DNA of 51,968 nucleotides, from the NCBI RefSeq assembly GCF_003611585.1, contig NZ_RAVW01000012.1, forward strand, positions 1-51,968, written 5' to 3'. Below, piece by piece: positions 27,472-36,372 of the stretch. The DNA comes from Corallococcus exercitus. Lineage in GTDB: Bacteria > Myxococcota > Myxococcia > Myxococcales > Myxococcaceae. The notes beneath the pieces were generated by a model. It searched no databases and was not told where the DNA came from. It saw only the letters and a program-made list of their open reading frames with translations. Within the stretch, counting starts at the first letter, position 1. Every line of letters starts with the position of its first letter. The position numbers and the translations under genes were made by a program.

Positions 27472-27977
27472 GGCGCGGCCTGGAGTGCATCCAGCGAGAG
27501 GGGGACCTCCCATTGGCGTTGGCCCACGCGCAGCACCAGGTGCCCTTCAGGGCCCTCTTCCAGCAGCTCACCGAACTGGTACTGCGCATCGCGAGAGAAG
27601 CGGGCCTTCGCCCTGCCCTGCTTCACGCGGCAGGTGAGGACTCCCTCCGGCGAGAGCTGGAGCGACCCCAGGTCCAGGGCTTCCGCCGTCCGGTCGCTCA
27701 GGCGCAGGGACACACGCTCGTCCGACGTGACGTCCACGGTGCGCACTTCGTAGGCCGCGTCCTCCACCTGGACGTAGCACCAGTCCGGGGCGATGCGGAG
27801 CTGGTAGCGCCCGTCGTCGTCCAGGACCAGCGAGGCGTTGAAGAGCTCGATGATCTTCGGATGCTCGATGGGCTCGTCGTCGTGCCACCAGCGCAACGCC
27901 GCATCCAGGCGGATGCCGCTGTCCTCACGGGTGTGCCAACGCTTGCCAGGAGGGGGCTGACCGGTGGGAGGTTGCAT
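27468..27977 (-). CDS. DUF1285 family protein
   Basis: 169-residue soluble protein. Visible family features are [58 protein letters not shown], the DUF1285 pattern of a tryptophan-rich lead, a DDDG-x-Y-x-L turn and a VEDAPY-like strand. The fold is a beta sandwich; no function is assigned. It sits last in the pssA-cinA-membrane protein group (57 nt after the preceding stop). ATG at 27977 is preceded by CAAGGGCGAC. Confidence 0.8.
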   Translation of the reverse strand: MQPPTGQPPPGKRWHTREDSGIRLDAALRWWHDDEPIEHPKIIELFNASLVLDDDGRYQLRIAPDWCYVQVEDAAYEVRTVDVTSDERVSLRLSDRTAEALDLGSLQLSPEGVLTCRVKQGRAKARFSRDAQYQFGELLEEGPEGHLVLRVGQRQWEVPLSLDALQAAP

Positions 27978-28034
27978 GTCGCCCTTGATGTGCGGGTGGG
28001 GCCCGGCGGATTCAAGCCGTCGGGCCCTGGAGCC

Positions 28035-29525
28035 CTACCAGTTCCGCACGAACTCCGTGTAGCCGCGAAAGGCCACGGCTCCCCAGAAGTTCACCAGAAC
28101 GCCAAGCGCCAGCACGGTCACCACCGCGCGGTTGCGCAGCGACCATCCACCAATGGCGAAGAGCAGCAACAGATAGGGTGTGTAGTCCAGGCTGAACCGG
28201 AAGCCGAACTGCATGTAACCGGTGTTCTGGTAGAACAGGCCCGGCAGCGCGCACACCGCCACGGTCAACCACAAGGGCCAGTGCAGCCGGGGACGCGTGC
28301 GGGGGACCATCAGGAACACCAGCAGGGGCAGCGTGAGCAGCAGCGACAGTCCATGCGGGTCGTACGACAACCTCGGCGGAGACAACGACACCTGGGGCAG
28401 CTTGAGGAACGCGGCCTGGATGTTGCGCGACAGGTACTCGAGGTTGAAGAGCCCGAAGCGGTCGATGTCCGCGTTCACCCGGTTGTTGTAGAAGTACGAG
28501 TGGCCGAACTCCCCCGGCTTGCCGAAGCGGTAGACGTTGTAGGCGGCGGCGAGCAGCGCGAGGGGTCCGGCCCCCGCGCCGAAGAGCACGAGCTTGCGGA
28601 GGGCGGGCTTCCACGCGGTCGGAAGGGCCTTGAGCTGGGCCAGCCGGTCCGGGCCGGGGCAGAGCGCCTCCAGGACGAAGAAGAGGCCCGCGAACACCAA
28701 GGGCGTGCGGGTAAGCACGGCCATGGAGAAGAAGACGCCCGCGAGCACGGGACGCCGCGCCTTGACGGCGTTGCGCACGTACAGACACGTGAGCGCCACG
28801 CCCATCACCTGCGCGCCGAACCAGACCTCGCCCCGGATGGCGCAGTAGAAGAACAGCGTGCCGAAGGCGAGCACCAGCGACAGCACCACGTTGTCGTTGC
28901 GGTTGCGCTCCGTCTCCCCTTCCTGCGCGAGGAAGCGCAGCAGCGAGTAGAAGAGCGCCACCGCGAGCGCGCCCACGAAGACGCCGAACGACGTGTCGTT
29001 GAACTGGTAGCCGTGCAGCGCGACGAAGGGGAGCATCACGACCGCGGGGAAGGACGGGAAGCTGACGAACCAGCGGTCATCGCGGAGCAGGCGCCCTTCG
29101 CACCGCACCTTGTGCCCATCCACCACCCGCACGCAGGCCCAGTCCTCCAGGTTGGGCAACACCTGCGGATCCACGTCGAGCCGTCCCTCCAGCCAGGACT
29201 GCGCCTGGTAGATGAAGTGCGGCGCGGCGCTCTGCCGGAAGAAGCGCTGCGAGCTGAAGCTGGACAGCACCGCGAACGCGACCAGGAACAGCATCACCTC
29301 CACCCGGTAGGCCGACAGCCACAGGCGTACCGCGCTCCGCACCGGATGAGCCCCTGCTCCGGCTGGAGGCGTGGGGGGATGGGTGGATTCCATCGCGGCC
29401 GTGGGGCTGGAGAGCGGCGCGGCGGACTCGGGCGTGGCCGGGATTGGCTGGCTCGCGGTGGCGGGGGCTGGGGACGGCGCTTCCACGGGGGAAGGACGGG
29501 GACGCTTTGATTTGGAGCGACTCAT
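28035..29525 (-). CDS. Polytopic membrane protein, glycosyltransferase-39-like
   Basis: 496 residues. A Pro/Ser/Ala-rich N-terminus (about 60 residues) precedes about ten hydrophobic helices. The first loop contains PHFIYQAQSWLEGRLDVDP after the first helix, a layout like the catalytic loop of GT-C enzymes (ArnT/PMT/GT39), although the usual DE or DD motif is not obvious. Loops WACVRVVDGHKVRCEGRLL and NNRVNADIDRFGLFNLEYL are hydrophilic. Probably a lipid-linked sugar transferase or related membrane enzyme; substrate unknown. The ATG overlaps the cinA stop (ATGA at 29522-29525), so the two are translationally coupled. A start at residue 45 (MESTHPPT) is possible. Confidence 0.7.
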   Translation of the reverse strand: MSRSKSKRPRPSPVEAPSPAPATASQPIPATPESAAPLSSPTAAMESTHPPTPPAGAGAHPVRSAVRLWLSAYRVEVMLFLVAFAVLSSFSSQRFFRQSAAPHFIYQAQSWLEGRLDVDPQVLPNLEDWACVRVVDGHKVRCEGRLLRDDRWFVSFPSFPAVVMLPFVALHGYQFNDTSFGVFVGALAVALFYSLLRFLAQEGETERNRNDNVVLSLVLAFGTLFFYCAIRGEVWFGAQVMGVALTCLYVRNAVKARRPVLAGVFFSMAVLTRTPLVFAGLFFVLEALCPGPDRLAQLKALPTAWKPALRKLVLFGAGAGPLALLAAAYNVYRFGKPGEFGHSYFYNNRVNADIDRFGLFNLEYLSRNIQAAFLKLPQVSLSPPRLSYDPHGLSLLLTLPLLVFLMVPRTRPRLHWPLWLTVAVCALPGLFYQNTGYMQFGFRFSLDYTPYLLLLFAIGGWSLRNRAVVTVLALGVLVNFWGAVAFRGYTEFVRNW

Positions 29526-30790
29526 GGCGACACGGGGGCGGCGGCGAGCAGGTGCAACCTCAACATCTCCAGCACGTGGGACGCGGCGAACAGACGGACC
29601 CGGTCCCGGTCACCCGCGAGCGAGATCCGCTCGCAGCGCGGCGCCATGCCGGGACCGGCCAGGCCGCAGTACACGGTGCCCACGGGGTCGTCGGGCGTGC
29701 CTCCGCCGGGCCCCGCGTAGCCCGTGACGGACAGGCCGAACGTGGCGCCGCAGGCGGCGCGGACTCCCTCCGCCATGGCGAGCGCCGTCTGGGACGACAC
29801 GGCGGTGTGCTTCGCGAGGAGGTCCGGGGGAACGCCCACCCAGGCGGACTTCATCTTCTCCGAGTAGGCGACCGCGCCCCCGATGAAGACCTGGCTGGAG
29901 CCGGGGACGGCCGTGAGTTCCTGCGCGACGAGGCCCCCCGTGCAGCTCTCCGCCACCGCCAGCGTGTGGCCGGCGCGCGCGAGCAGGTCCAGGAGGACGG
30001 GGGCGTATTCGTTGCCATCCGCGCCGTACACGTGCGTGCCCAGCACCTGCCGGCAGGCGGCCTCCGCGGCGGCGAGCGCGGCGTCGGCCTCCGCCTGCGT
30101 GGGGGCTTCGGCCATCAGCTTCAGGTGGTTCTCCGGCGCGTGCGTCCGGAAGCCGAACACCACCCGGGGATGGCTGGGGGCCAGGGGCATCACCTGCTCG
30201 TTCAGCACGGACTCCGGGAGGCGCACCGTGCGCAGCAGACGGAAGGCGCGGAACGTACGGTGGGGTTCGGCGGCGAGCCAGGCGCGCACGCGCGGCAGCA
30301 CCTCGCCGTCCACCAGGGCGCGGTATTCGCGGGGGACGCCCGGCAGAAAGAACAGGTGGGCGCGGCCGAGCTGCTGGATGACCATCGGCGCCGAGCCCTG
30401 GGGATTGCGCACCGGCTCGGTGCCCGCGGGGATGCGCGCCATGCGCAGGGCCCCCGGATTGAGGGCCATGCCCCTCGCGGCGTAGCGCTCCTTCAACCAG
30501 CCGAGCACCCGTGCGTCCTCTTGCATGGGCACGCCTGCCGCCGCGGCGGCGCACTCCAGCGTGAAGTCGTCCGACGTGGGGCCCAAGCCTCCCGAGACGA
30601 TGACCACGTCCGCGCGCGCCGAGGCCTCCAGCAGCGCGCCCGTGATGTCCGGCCGCACATCCCCCACCACCGCCACCCGTGCGACCTTCACACCCAGGTC
30701 GAAGAGACGGGCTTCCAGGTAGGTGCTGTTGGTGTCCGTGATGAGGCCGGTGACGAGCTCGTCACCGGTGCACAGCAGCTCGACGCGCAT
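29522..30790 (-). CDS. cinA: CinA-like protein (nicotinamide-nucleotide amidase / ADP-ribose pyrophosphatase)
   Basis: 422 residues, the usual CinA length. N-terminal MoaB/MoeA-like domain (MRVELLCTGDELVTGLITDTNSTYLEARL, GGLGPTSDD), a middle domain, and a C-terminal PncC deamidase domain (about 260-415) with AESCTGGLVAQELTAVPGSSQVFIGG, YSEKMKSAWVGV and SVTGYAGPGGGTPDDPVGTV. CinA recycles NMN to NaMN and in some bacteria interacts with RecA; recA lies about 2 kb away. It follows pssA by 69 nt on the same strand. Confidence 0.95.
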   Translation of the reverse strand: MRVELLCTGDELVTGLITDTNSTYLEARLFDLGVKVARVAVVGDVRPDITGALLEASARADVVIVSGGLGPTSDDFTLECAAAAAGVPMQEDARVLGWLKERYAARGMALNPGALRMARIPAGTEPVRNPQGSAPMVIQQLGRAHLFFLPGVPREYRALVDGEVLPRVRAWLAAEPHRTFRAFRLLRTVRLPESVLNEQVMPLAPSHPRVVFGFRTHAPENHLKLMAEAPTQAEADAALAAAEAACRQVLGTHVYGADGNEYAPVLLDLLARAGHTLAVAESCTGGLVAQELTAVPGSSQVFIGGAVAYSEKMKSAWVGVPPDLLAKHTAVSSQTALAMAEGVRAACGATFGLSVTGYAGPGGGTPDDPVGTVYCGLAGPGMAPRCERISLAGDRDRVRLFAASHVLEMLRLHLLAAAPVSP

Positions 30791-30859
30791 GGGCCGGGCA
30801 TCCTAGCGGCCCCGGGCCGGGAGGGCACGGTCCGCGTCCTGGCTCCCGCGCCTGGCGGC

Positions 30860-31720
30860 TCAGAGGAACGCGGGACCGTCGTCCGTGGTGGCGTTGGGCT
30901 CGGAGTCCTCGTCGTCGTCGTCCTCGTCGAGCCCGGCCGCCACCGCCACCGCGGCGACTGCGCCGACCTTGCGCGAGGCCAGCCGGCTGCGCACGGAGAC
31001 CGCGGACTCCACCAGCCCCATCAGCAGGTACGCGAAGAAGTACGTCACCAGCACCCAGGCCGGGTGGAACCGCTGGGCGATGAACGCGCCCGTGAGCGCC
31101 ATGGCCATGAAGACGAGCGCCGACTTCCGGCTGGGACGCGCGTCCTTGAAGGTGCGGTAGCGCACCGTGGACACCATCAGCAGCGACAGGGCGCCCACCG
31201 CGACCGCCACCGGCATGCGCGCGCTGTCATGGAGCGCCTCGCCCTGGCTGGCCACGTGGTGGGAGATGATGAGGGAGACGAGCACGCCGGCCGCCAGCGG
31301 GATGGGGAGCCCCACGAAGAAGCCGCCACCACCGCCGTGCGGGTTGCGCATGGCGAGCACGTTGAAGCGCGCGAGCCGCATGGCACCGCAGGCCATGAAC
31401 GCGAAGGAGATGAACAGGCCCCAGAAGCCCATGGGGGCCAACGCCCACTTGTAGACGAGCAGCGCCGGCGCCGCGCCAAAGGACATGACGTCCGCGAGGC
31501 TGTCGAGTTGCATGCCGAAGTCGCTCTGCGTCTTCGTCAGCCGGGCCACCCGTCCGTCGAACCCGTCGAAGAACATGGCGAAGAGGATGGCCAGGGCCGC
31601 CTGGTACAGCTGCACCGGTTCTGCCTCACCCGAGCACAGGGTGATGGCGTAGAAGCCACAGAAGATGGAAGTGACGGTGAAGAGGTTCGGGAGCACGAAC
31701 ATCAGTTTCCGCAGCTTCAT
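30860..31720 (-). CDS. pssA: CDP-diacylglycerol-serine O-phosphatidyltransferase
   Basis: 286 residues from ATG 31720 (MKLRKLMFVLPN), after GAGGGAA; the longer frame to 31756 is rejected. The CDP-alcohol transferase signature D-G-x2-A-R-x8-G-x3-D-x3-D is exact: D55 G56, A59 R60, G69, D73, D77. About eight membrane segments. The enzyme makes phosphatidylserine, precursor of phosphatidylethanolamine. The family is inferred as PssA from the N-terminal LPNLFTVTSIFCGFYAI motif. An odd feature is the acidic C-terminal tail of about 30 residues (LDEDDDDEDSEPN) facing the cytoplasm. Confidence 0.9.
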   Translation of the reverse strand: MKLRKLMFVLPNLFTVTSIFCGFYAITLCSGEAEPVQLYQAALAILFAMFFDGFDGRVARLTKTQSDFGMQLDSLADVMSFGAAPALLVYKWALAPMGFWGLFISFAFMACGAMRLARFNVLAMRNPHGGGGGFFVGLPIPLAAGVLVSLIISHHVASQGEALHDSARMPVAVAVGALSLLMVSTVRYRTFKDARPSRKSALVFMAMALTGAFIAQRFHPAWVLVTYFFAYLLMGLVESAVSVRSRLASRKVGAVAAVAVAAGLDEDDDDEDSEPNATTDDGPAFL

Positions 31721-31836
31721 CGTTCCCTCGACTTCCCCAGGTGGTCGGCTGCCCATGTGGCAGAAACGGCGAGGGAACGAACCTTAGCAGGGTTTTATTC
31801 GCTCCGGAGTCGGTCCCGGGTCGCATGGGAGGAGAA

Positions 31837-32949
31837 ATGCCGTACGGGCAGTGGGCCCTGTGGGGATTGACCGCGGCGGCTGTCCTGCTGCTGGTGAACG
31901 TCGTGTGGGTCCTGCTCGTGCGGCGGTGGTACCGCCTCAAGGGGCCTCTCCCCGAGATGCTGCGCGTGCGTTGCGCGGATGGGTGGGAACTGACCGTGCA
32001 CGCGCGGCGGGCCCCGGTGCGCCGCTTTGCCGAGCCTGTCCTGTTATGCCACGGGCTGGCGGCCAACCGCTTCACCTTCGACTTCGAGCCACCCTACTCC
32101 GTGGCCCACTACCTCACCGAGGCTGGGTTCGACTGCTTCAGCGTGGAGTGGCGTGGCACCGGGCACTCGCAGCGTCCGCCGCGGGGCCGGCGGCCCACGG
32201 ACTTCACCGTCGACGACCACATCCAGCACGACGGGCCAGCCCTGCTGGAGCTGGCGCTCAAGGAGACCGGCGCGAAGCAGGCCTTCTGGTTGGGCCACTC
32301 CCTCGGCGGACTGGTGGGGTACGGCGTGGCGCAGGGCCCCGAGAGCGGGAAGCTGGCGGGCCTGCTCGAGTTGGGGGCGCCGGTGTACCTCAAGTCGGAG
32401 CCGTTCCTGCGGACGCTCATCTCGCTGGGCGTGCGGGCCGCGTGGCCCGGGGCAATCCGGCAGTCGTGGGTGAGCGCCAGCGTGGCGCCCTTCCTGGGCT
32501 ACCTCGCGCTGCCCCTGTCGGACATCGTCGTGAATCCCCGGCACGTCCCGCCACGCGTCCTGCGGCAGCTGTCCGTCAACATGATGGCGGCGATGAGCCG
32601 CAAGGTGCTGCTCCAGTTCCAGGACTGGATCTCCCACGACGCGTTCCGCTCCTACGACCGCAAGACGGACTGGCGCGCGGGCATCGCGAAACTCCAGATG
32701 CCCGTGCTGGTGATGGGCGGCAGCGCGGACCGGCTCGCCACCGCGGCCAACGTGGAGGCGCAGTACGCGCTGCTCACGTCACCGGATCGCACGCTGCACG
32801 TCTTCGGCCGGGACCGCGGGGACAAGATGGATTACGGCCACGGCGACCTCATCTTCGGCACCGGCGCTCCGATGGAGGTCTACCCCGTCATCCGCGAGTG
32901 GCTCGAACAGCGCGCCACGCCCCTGCCTCCCACGCCCGCTCAGGGCTGA
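31837..32949 (+). CDS. Alpha/beta hydrolase with N-terminal membrane anchor
   Basis: 370 residues from ATG 31837; GGAGGAG lies at 31826-31832 so the ATG at 31825 (MGGE) is unlikely. Residues 7-27 are a membrane helix, suggesting anchoring to the inner membrane with the catalytic domain possibly periplasmic. Hydrolase motifs: oxyanion loop CHGLAANR (71-78), nucleophile Ser155 in GHSLGG, an acid in GGSADRLAT and the catalytic His in DYGHGDLI. Resembles lipase/acylglycerol-type hydrolases acting on lipid esters. Divergent from pssA (116-nt gap); the 3' end overlaps the beta-helix gene by 10 nt. Confidence 0.85.
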   Translation: MPYGQWALWGLTAAAVLLLVNVVWVLLVRRWYRLKGPLPEMLRVRCADGWELTVHARRAPVRRFAEPVLLCHGLAANRFTFDFEPPYSVAHYLTEAGFDCFSVEWRGTGHSQRPPRGRRPTDFTVDDHIQHDGPALLELALKETGAKQAFWLGHSLGGLVGYGVAQGPESGKLAGLLELGAPVYLKSEPFLRTLISLGVRAAWPGAIRQSWVSASVAPFLGYLALPLSDIVVNPRHVPPRVLRQLSVNMMAAMSRKVLLQFQDWISHDAFRSYDRKTDWRAGIAKLQMPVLVMGGSADRLATAANVEAQYALLTSPDRTLHVFGRDRGDKMDYGHGDLIFGTGAPMEVYPVIREWLEQRATPLPPTPAQG

Positions 32950-34409
32950 GGGGGGCTGGAGTCGAGCTGGACGCAGGGGGATTGCAGCCCCTGTTTGTTG
33001 CTCGCGTCGACGTGGCGGAGGTGGACTCGCGTCTGGCCCTCGCAGTCGGTGGAGACCAGCTCGCCCGTCGCGTTCTTCGCGGTGAGGTCCGCCACGTGCA
33101 ACTGGCCCTCTTCGATGGCCAGCAGGACGGAGCCCGAGGTGTCGCGCACGTCGACGCTCCTGGCCTCCAGGGTGGCCCGCGTATCCACCGCCAACGCGGC
33201 GAGTCCGCACGCCGAGAGCCGGGCATTCCGGAGCACCGCATGCGCCCGCTGGGTCGCCAGCACGCAGGAGCCCTTCACTCGCTCGACGGTCACGGTGTCG
33301 ACGTCCGCTTCCACCTGGCGCAGGTGGAGCCCATCCCCCGCGATGCCATCCGCGGTGCTCACGTCCGTGATGACGCCCTCGCGCAGGCGCACGCGTCCCT
33401 GCAATGCCACCACGCCGTATTCCCGCGAGCCCTCCAGGCGGAAGCGCCGGACCTCCAGGTCCGAGGCCGTGAGCTGCAAGGCCCCATAGTTGCCCGCGTC
33501 CTTCACGACCACGTCCTCCAGGAGGCCGCTCGTCGCCGTGAGCCCCAGGCCGGCGCGCGTGGCGTGCTCCGAGGTGAAGCCGCGCACCGACAACCGGGCC
33601 CGGTTCGTCGTCACGCCGTACTCGTGTCCCTGGACCCGCACGTCCACCAGCGTCAGCGTGCCCTCCACCGTGGAGAACGCAGTGCCCGCGCCCCCGGAGG
33701 CCCGCGCCCGTTCGACCTCCGCCACGCCGCCCTCCTGGCTCAGCGCCGTCCGGGGCCCATGGAAGGACACCCCCTCCAGACGGACCGTGGCCCCACTGCG
33801 GGCCCGGACCGCGCGCTCGTAGGCGCCCACGAATTCACTGTCCCGGAGGATCAGGGAGGGCGTGGGGGTGGCCCCCATCACAGCCTCCACGAGCACTCCG
33901 ACCGCGACCTGCGCCTGGCTGCCCGCTCCCGCCTCGAAGCGCAGCTCCCTGCCTTCGAGCGGCCCCGCGCCCAGCCGGATCGCCCCCTGGGCCTGATTCC
34001 GGAAGGTCACGGCGTCGACCCGCACCGGCCCCCGGGCTTCCAGGCCCCAGCCGCCTCCCTCCACCACCAGGGCTTCCAGGGCGGTGGCCCCCCGGGCCTC
34101 CACCACGGTGGCGCCAGGTTCCGTCACGGCCAGGATCGTGGACGGGCCCTGCCCTTTGAGCCGGGTTCCCTCCGGCAGCCGGACGGGCCCCTCGTAGCGG
34201 CCGGAGGCCAGGTGCACGAGCAGCGGGCCGGGACGGTTCAGGGCCTCGGCCAGGGCGCGCAAGGGACGCTCCCGGGTGCCGTCTCCGGCCACCGCCGCCC
34301 CGTCCACCCAGAGCTCGCCCGTCGCGTCCGGCCGCAGCGTCGGCCGCGAGCAGGCGCACAGCAGGGCCAGGAGCCAGGGCAGGAGTCGGGTGGACACGCG
34401 GGCAGGCAC
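32940..34409 (-). CDS. Right-handed beta-helix lipoprotein
   Basis: 489 residues from a GTG at 34409; a GTG at 34397 is equally possible and the frame back to 34454 is not protein-like. The signal peptide (RLLPWLLALLCAC) ends in a lipobox, so the protein is a predicted lipoprotein. The rest is a succession of short strands with DGTRERPL, LVVEGGGWGLEARGPV, ILRDSEFVGAYERAVRA and similar 20-25-residue rungs typical of pectate-lyase/PbH1 parallel beta-helices (about 16 rungs). Such domains bind or cut polysaccharide or act as adhesins; no catalytic signature is seen. It converges with the alpha/beta hydrolase, sharing 10 nt. Confidence 0.8.
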   Translation of the reverse strand: MPARVSTRLLPWLLALLCACSRPTLRPDATGELWVDGAAVAGDGTRERPLRALAEALNRPGPLLVHLASGRYEGPVRLPEGTRLKGQGPSTILAVTEPGATVVEARGATALEALVVEGGGWGLEARGPVRVDAVTFRNQAQGAIRLGAGPLEGRELRFEAGAGSQAQVAVGVLVEAVMGATPTPSLILRDSEFVGAYERAVRARSGATVRLEGVSFHGPRTALSQEGGVAEVERARASGGAGTAFSTVEGTLTLVDVRVQGHEYGVTTNRARLSVRGFTSEHATRAGLGLTATSGLLEDVVVKDAGNYGALQLTASDLEVRRFRLEGSREYGVVALQGRVRLREGVITDVSTADGIAGDGLHLRQVEADVDTVTVERVKGSCVLATQRAHAVLRNARLSACGLAALAVDTRATLEARSVDVRDTSGSVLLAIEEGQLHVADLTAKNATGELVSTDCEGQTRVHLRHVDASNKQGLQSPCVQLDSSPPQP

Positions 34410-34458
34410 TCTAGCCCCTTGATGGCACCCTGCTGGAGCTGGATCAGGACCCACTGCT

Positions 34459-34513
34459 AAGTGATCGATTTCCCAAAGACTTTCATGCGAAGCCGATCAC
34501 ACGGCGATCACTT
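34459..34513. promoter_or_regulatory. Candidate operator dyad (GATCAC repeats)
   Basis: Inverted repeat AAGTGATCG at 34459-34467 and CGATCACTT at 34505-34513 with 37 nt between, plus a second direct CGATCAC at 34494. It lies 50-100 nt upstream of the lipoprotein start and over 200 nt from the HU start. Could bind a dimeric regulator; no known factor assigned. Confidence 0.4.
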
Positions 34514-34643
34514 CCCCTGATGGGAAAAGTAGGAGTGTGAGGATGTATCAAAAGATGCGATCCTCCCTCTCTCTACAGGGTGTATTTTCAGAGGCCAGTT
34601 TTCAGCCGGAGGCCGAATTTCCGGCTCGGGAGCGGGTGGCGCA

Positions 34644-34672
34644 TTGACAGTCGAAACCTCGATTTGTTACCT
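34644..34672 (+). promoter_or_regulatory. Predicted promoter of the HU gene
   Basis: TTGACA (34644-34649), 17-nt spacer, TTACCT (34667-34672); the -35 is perfect and the -10 is weak, 47 nt upstream of the ATG at 34720. Confidence 0.5.
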
Positions 34673-34719
34673 CCGCCATCCGCTCGTTCAACGCCAGACA
34701 ACGCAGAGGGAGGGGTGTC

Positions 34720-34989
34720 ATGACCAAGGCAGAGCTCGTGGAGGTGGTGGCTGCGCAGTCGAAGCTCACGAAGAAGCAAGCCGCCCAGATCCTCGACAGC
34801 GTCTTCACCAACATCGGCAAGGCGGTGAAGAAGGACACCCGCTTCAGCTACCCCGGGTTCGGCACGTGGTCGCTGCGCTCGCGCAAGGCGCGGAAGATCC
34901 GCAACCCGCAGACCAACGAGATGATGAAGCTCAAGGCGTCGAAGACGGTCGGTTTCCGTCCCGCCAAGGAGCTGAAGAACTCGCTGTAG
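34720..34989 (+). CDS. hup: HU-family DNA-binding protein
   Basis: 89-residue nucleoid protein of the HU/IHF family. N-terminal helices MTKAELVEVVAAQSKLTKKQAAQILDSVFTNIGKAVKKD, then the FGTWSLRSRKARKIRNPQTN strand-arm region that inserts a Pro-containing tip (RNPQT) into the minor groove, and a C-terminal KTVGFRPAKELKNSL helix. All key features are intact. It bends and wraps DNA and is abundant. Well-isolated gene with its own promoter and a GAGGGAGGGG ribosome site. Confidence 0.95.
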   Translation: MTKAELVEVVAAQSKLTKKQAAQILDSVFTNIGKAVKKDTRFSYPGFGTWSLRSRKARKIRNPQTNEMMKLKASKTVGFRPAKELKNSL

Positions 34990-35017
34990 TCGCAGGGCTT
35001 TTGAAGGCCCGTCCCCC

Positions 35018-36040
35018 TCAGGGGCGCGAACCCGTGGCCGGGTGACGCCCCTGGGACGTGAGGACGGGGGACTCCGCAGGCATGCGGGCCACGGGACGCT
35101 CCTCGGAGGTGTCCGGGGCCGCCTCTGGGGCGACGAGCGCTTCCAGCGGATCCAGTGAGCTGCCGTCGTGCCAAAGCTCGAAGTGGACGTGGACGCCGGT
35201 CGCCAGGCCTGTGTCCCCCGCGAGCCCCACGACGTCGCCCTTCGCCAGTACCTCGCCGGTCGTCACCAGGACCTCGGACAGGTGGCTGTAGCGCGTCACC
35301 CACTGGCCGTCGTGCTGGACCTCCACCATCTTGCCGTGGTCGCCGTTCCAGCCGGCACGCAGGACGACGCCCTTCTCCGCGACGCCCACGGGCTGTCCCC
35401 GGCGGGCCGCCAGGTCCACGCCCGAGTGGCGGCGGAGCTGGCCGGTGATGGGATGCCAGCGCTCCCCGTAGAGGCTGGTGATGGTGACCGGCTCCACCGG
35501 CCAGGCGAGGCGCGGCGGGCCCGAGGGCTCCGTCGGCAACTCCCAGCGGCGCAGCGTGGACGCGCGCACGATGAGACGGCCCACGCGCACCACCACGGCC
35601 TCCGCGAGCGGGCCCGGCATGTCACCGTAGAGGCGCGCGTCCTGCTCCAGCTCGGCCTCCATGATGCCCCGGGCACGCGTCAGGTCACGGGTGTCGGTGT
35701 GCTCCACCGGCCGGGCCAGGAAGGCGTCCAGGGCCGCGTTCATCGCCTCCCAGTTGCGCACCTGGTCCGCGGGCATGGCGCTGCCGCGCTGGACCTTCCC
35801 GCGGTAGGCCTGGGCCTGCTGCGCGAACGCGGTGAGCGCGGCGTCGAGCTCCGGAGAGCGCTCGGGCGCCAGCGGACCCCGGGCGCGCTCCGGTTCGTGG
35901 GGGAGGAAGGGCGCCGCGCTGTCGCTGACGAAGCCGCTGTCGCCCGAGGTCGCGTACAGCTCCTCAAAGCTCATCTTCTCGCGCTGCGGCGTGGCGCAGG
36001 CGGAGAGGGCCAGCAGGGCGAGGACGGCGGGTCGGCGCAC
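35018..36040 (-). CDS. M23 (LytM-type) peptidase, predicted lipoprotein
   Basis: 340 residues from a GTG at 36040. Signal peptide with lipobox LSAC (Cys15). Residues 60-165 are helical, and the C-terminal M23 domain (about 180-300) has the metal ligands His205 and Asp209 in RRHSGVDL and His284-Val-His286 in VHVHFELW, all present, so it should be an active glycyl-glycine/D,L-endopeptidase or, with EnvC-like partners, an amidase activator. A Pro/Glu-rich tail follows. The protein would act in the periplasm on peptidoglycan. It is convergent with the HU gene, 28 nt apart; upstream lies the palindrome-bearing gene-free region. Confidence 0.9.
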   Translation of the reverse strand: MRRPAVLALLALSACATPQREKMSFEELYATSGDSGFVSDSAAPFLPHEPERARGPLAPERSPELDAALTAFAQQAQAYRGKVQRGSAMPADQVRNWEAMNAALDAFLARPVEHTDTRDLTRARGIMEAELEQDARLYGDMPGPLAEAVVVRVGRLIVRASTLRRWELPTEPSGPPRLAWPVEPVTITSLYGERWHPITGQLRRHSGVDLAARRGQPVGVAEKGVVLRAGWNGDHGKMVEVQHDGQWVTRYSHLSEVLVTTGEVLAKGDVVGLAGDTGLATGVHVHFELWHDGSSLDPLEALVAPEAAPDTSEERPVARMPAESPVLTSQGRHPATGSRP

Positions 36041-36347
36041 GGCGGAGGGAGCCTACCACGCGCCGGGCCGTCCACCTGTTCCAGGCCGTGGATCATTCCC
36101 CCCGGGTGCACAGGTACGTGCGGTCCGCACCTGGCGTGGAGGGGGCTCGTCCCCGGGTCCCAGCGGACCGTCATTCCGCCGACTGGAACTCCCGTCCGCG
36201 GCGGCCCTTCGTCGCGCGCGAGCGTGGCGACGGCTCGGAGTTCCCGGACGCGGGTGAGGAGGCGGCGTCAGGTGGCGGACGCGGAGAGAGGCCCAGGCGC
36301 CCCATCGGGCCTGGATGCTGGCCATCTGCTCGGCGGCGCACCGCACG

Positions 36348-36372
36348 AACCTGTCCGACTGTCGGACAGGTT
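36348..36372. repeat. 25-nt palindrome, copy 1
   Basis: AACCTGTCCGAC, central T, GTCGGACAGGTT: 12-bp arms, perfect. Immediately followed by GGGACAAC, so GTT-GGGAC-AAC forms a small secondary dyad. 308 nt upstream of the M23 gene start. Confidence 0.95.

Larger units (their letters stand above)
34410..34719. other. Gene-free, AT-richer structured intergenic region upstream of the HU gene
   Basis: 310 nt without a plausible coding frame, noticeably richer in A/T than its surroundings. It holds a 9-bp inverted repeat AAGTGATCG (34459-34467) / CGATCACTT (34505-34513) with a third CGATCAC at 34494-34500, a TTTCCCA/TGGGAAA pair (34469-34475 / 34521-34527), a GAGGAT-AAAA-ATCCTC hairpin (34539-34565) and the HU promoter. 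It separates the divergent lipoprotein and HU genes and probably contains operators for one or both. Confidence 0.6.

Noticed and set aside
27366-29510. 714-codon plus-strand frame antisense to the DUF1285 and membrane protein genes
   Set aside because: Antisense to two genes with clear domains; His/Arg/Glu low complexity.
31851-34460. 869-codon plus-strand frame over the hydrolase and beta-helix genes
   Set aside because: Overlaps two supported genes in a different frame, low complexity, no start signal.
36348-36372. Rho-independent terminator at palindrome copy 1
   Set aside because: No gene ends nearby on either strand and no U tract follows.
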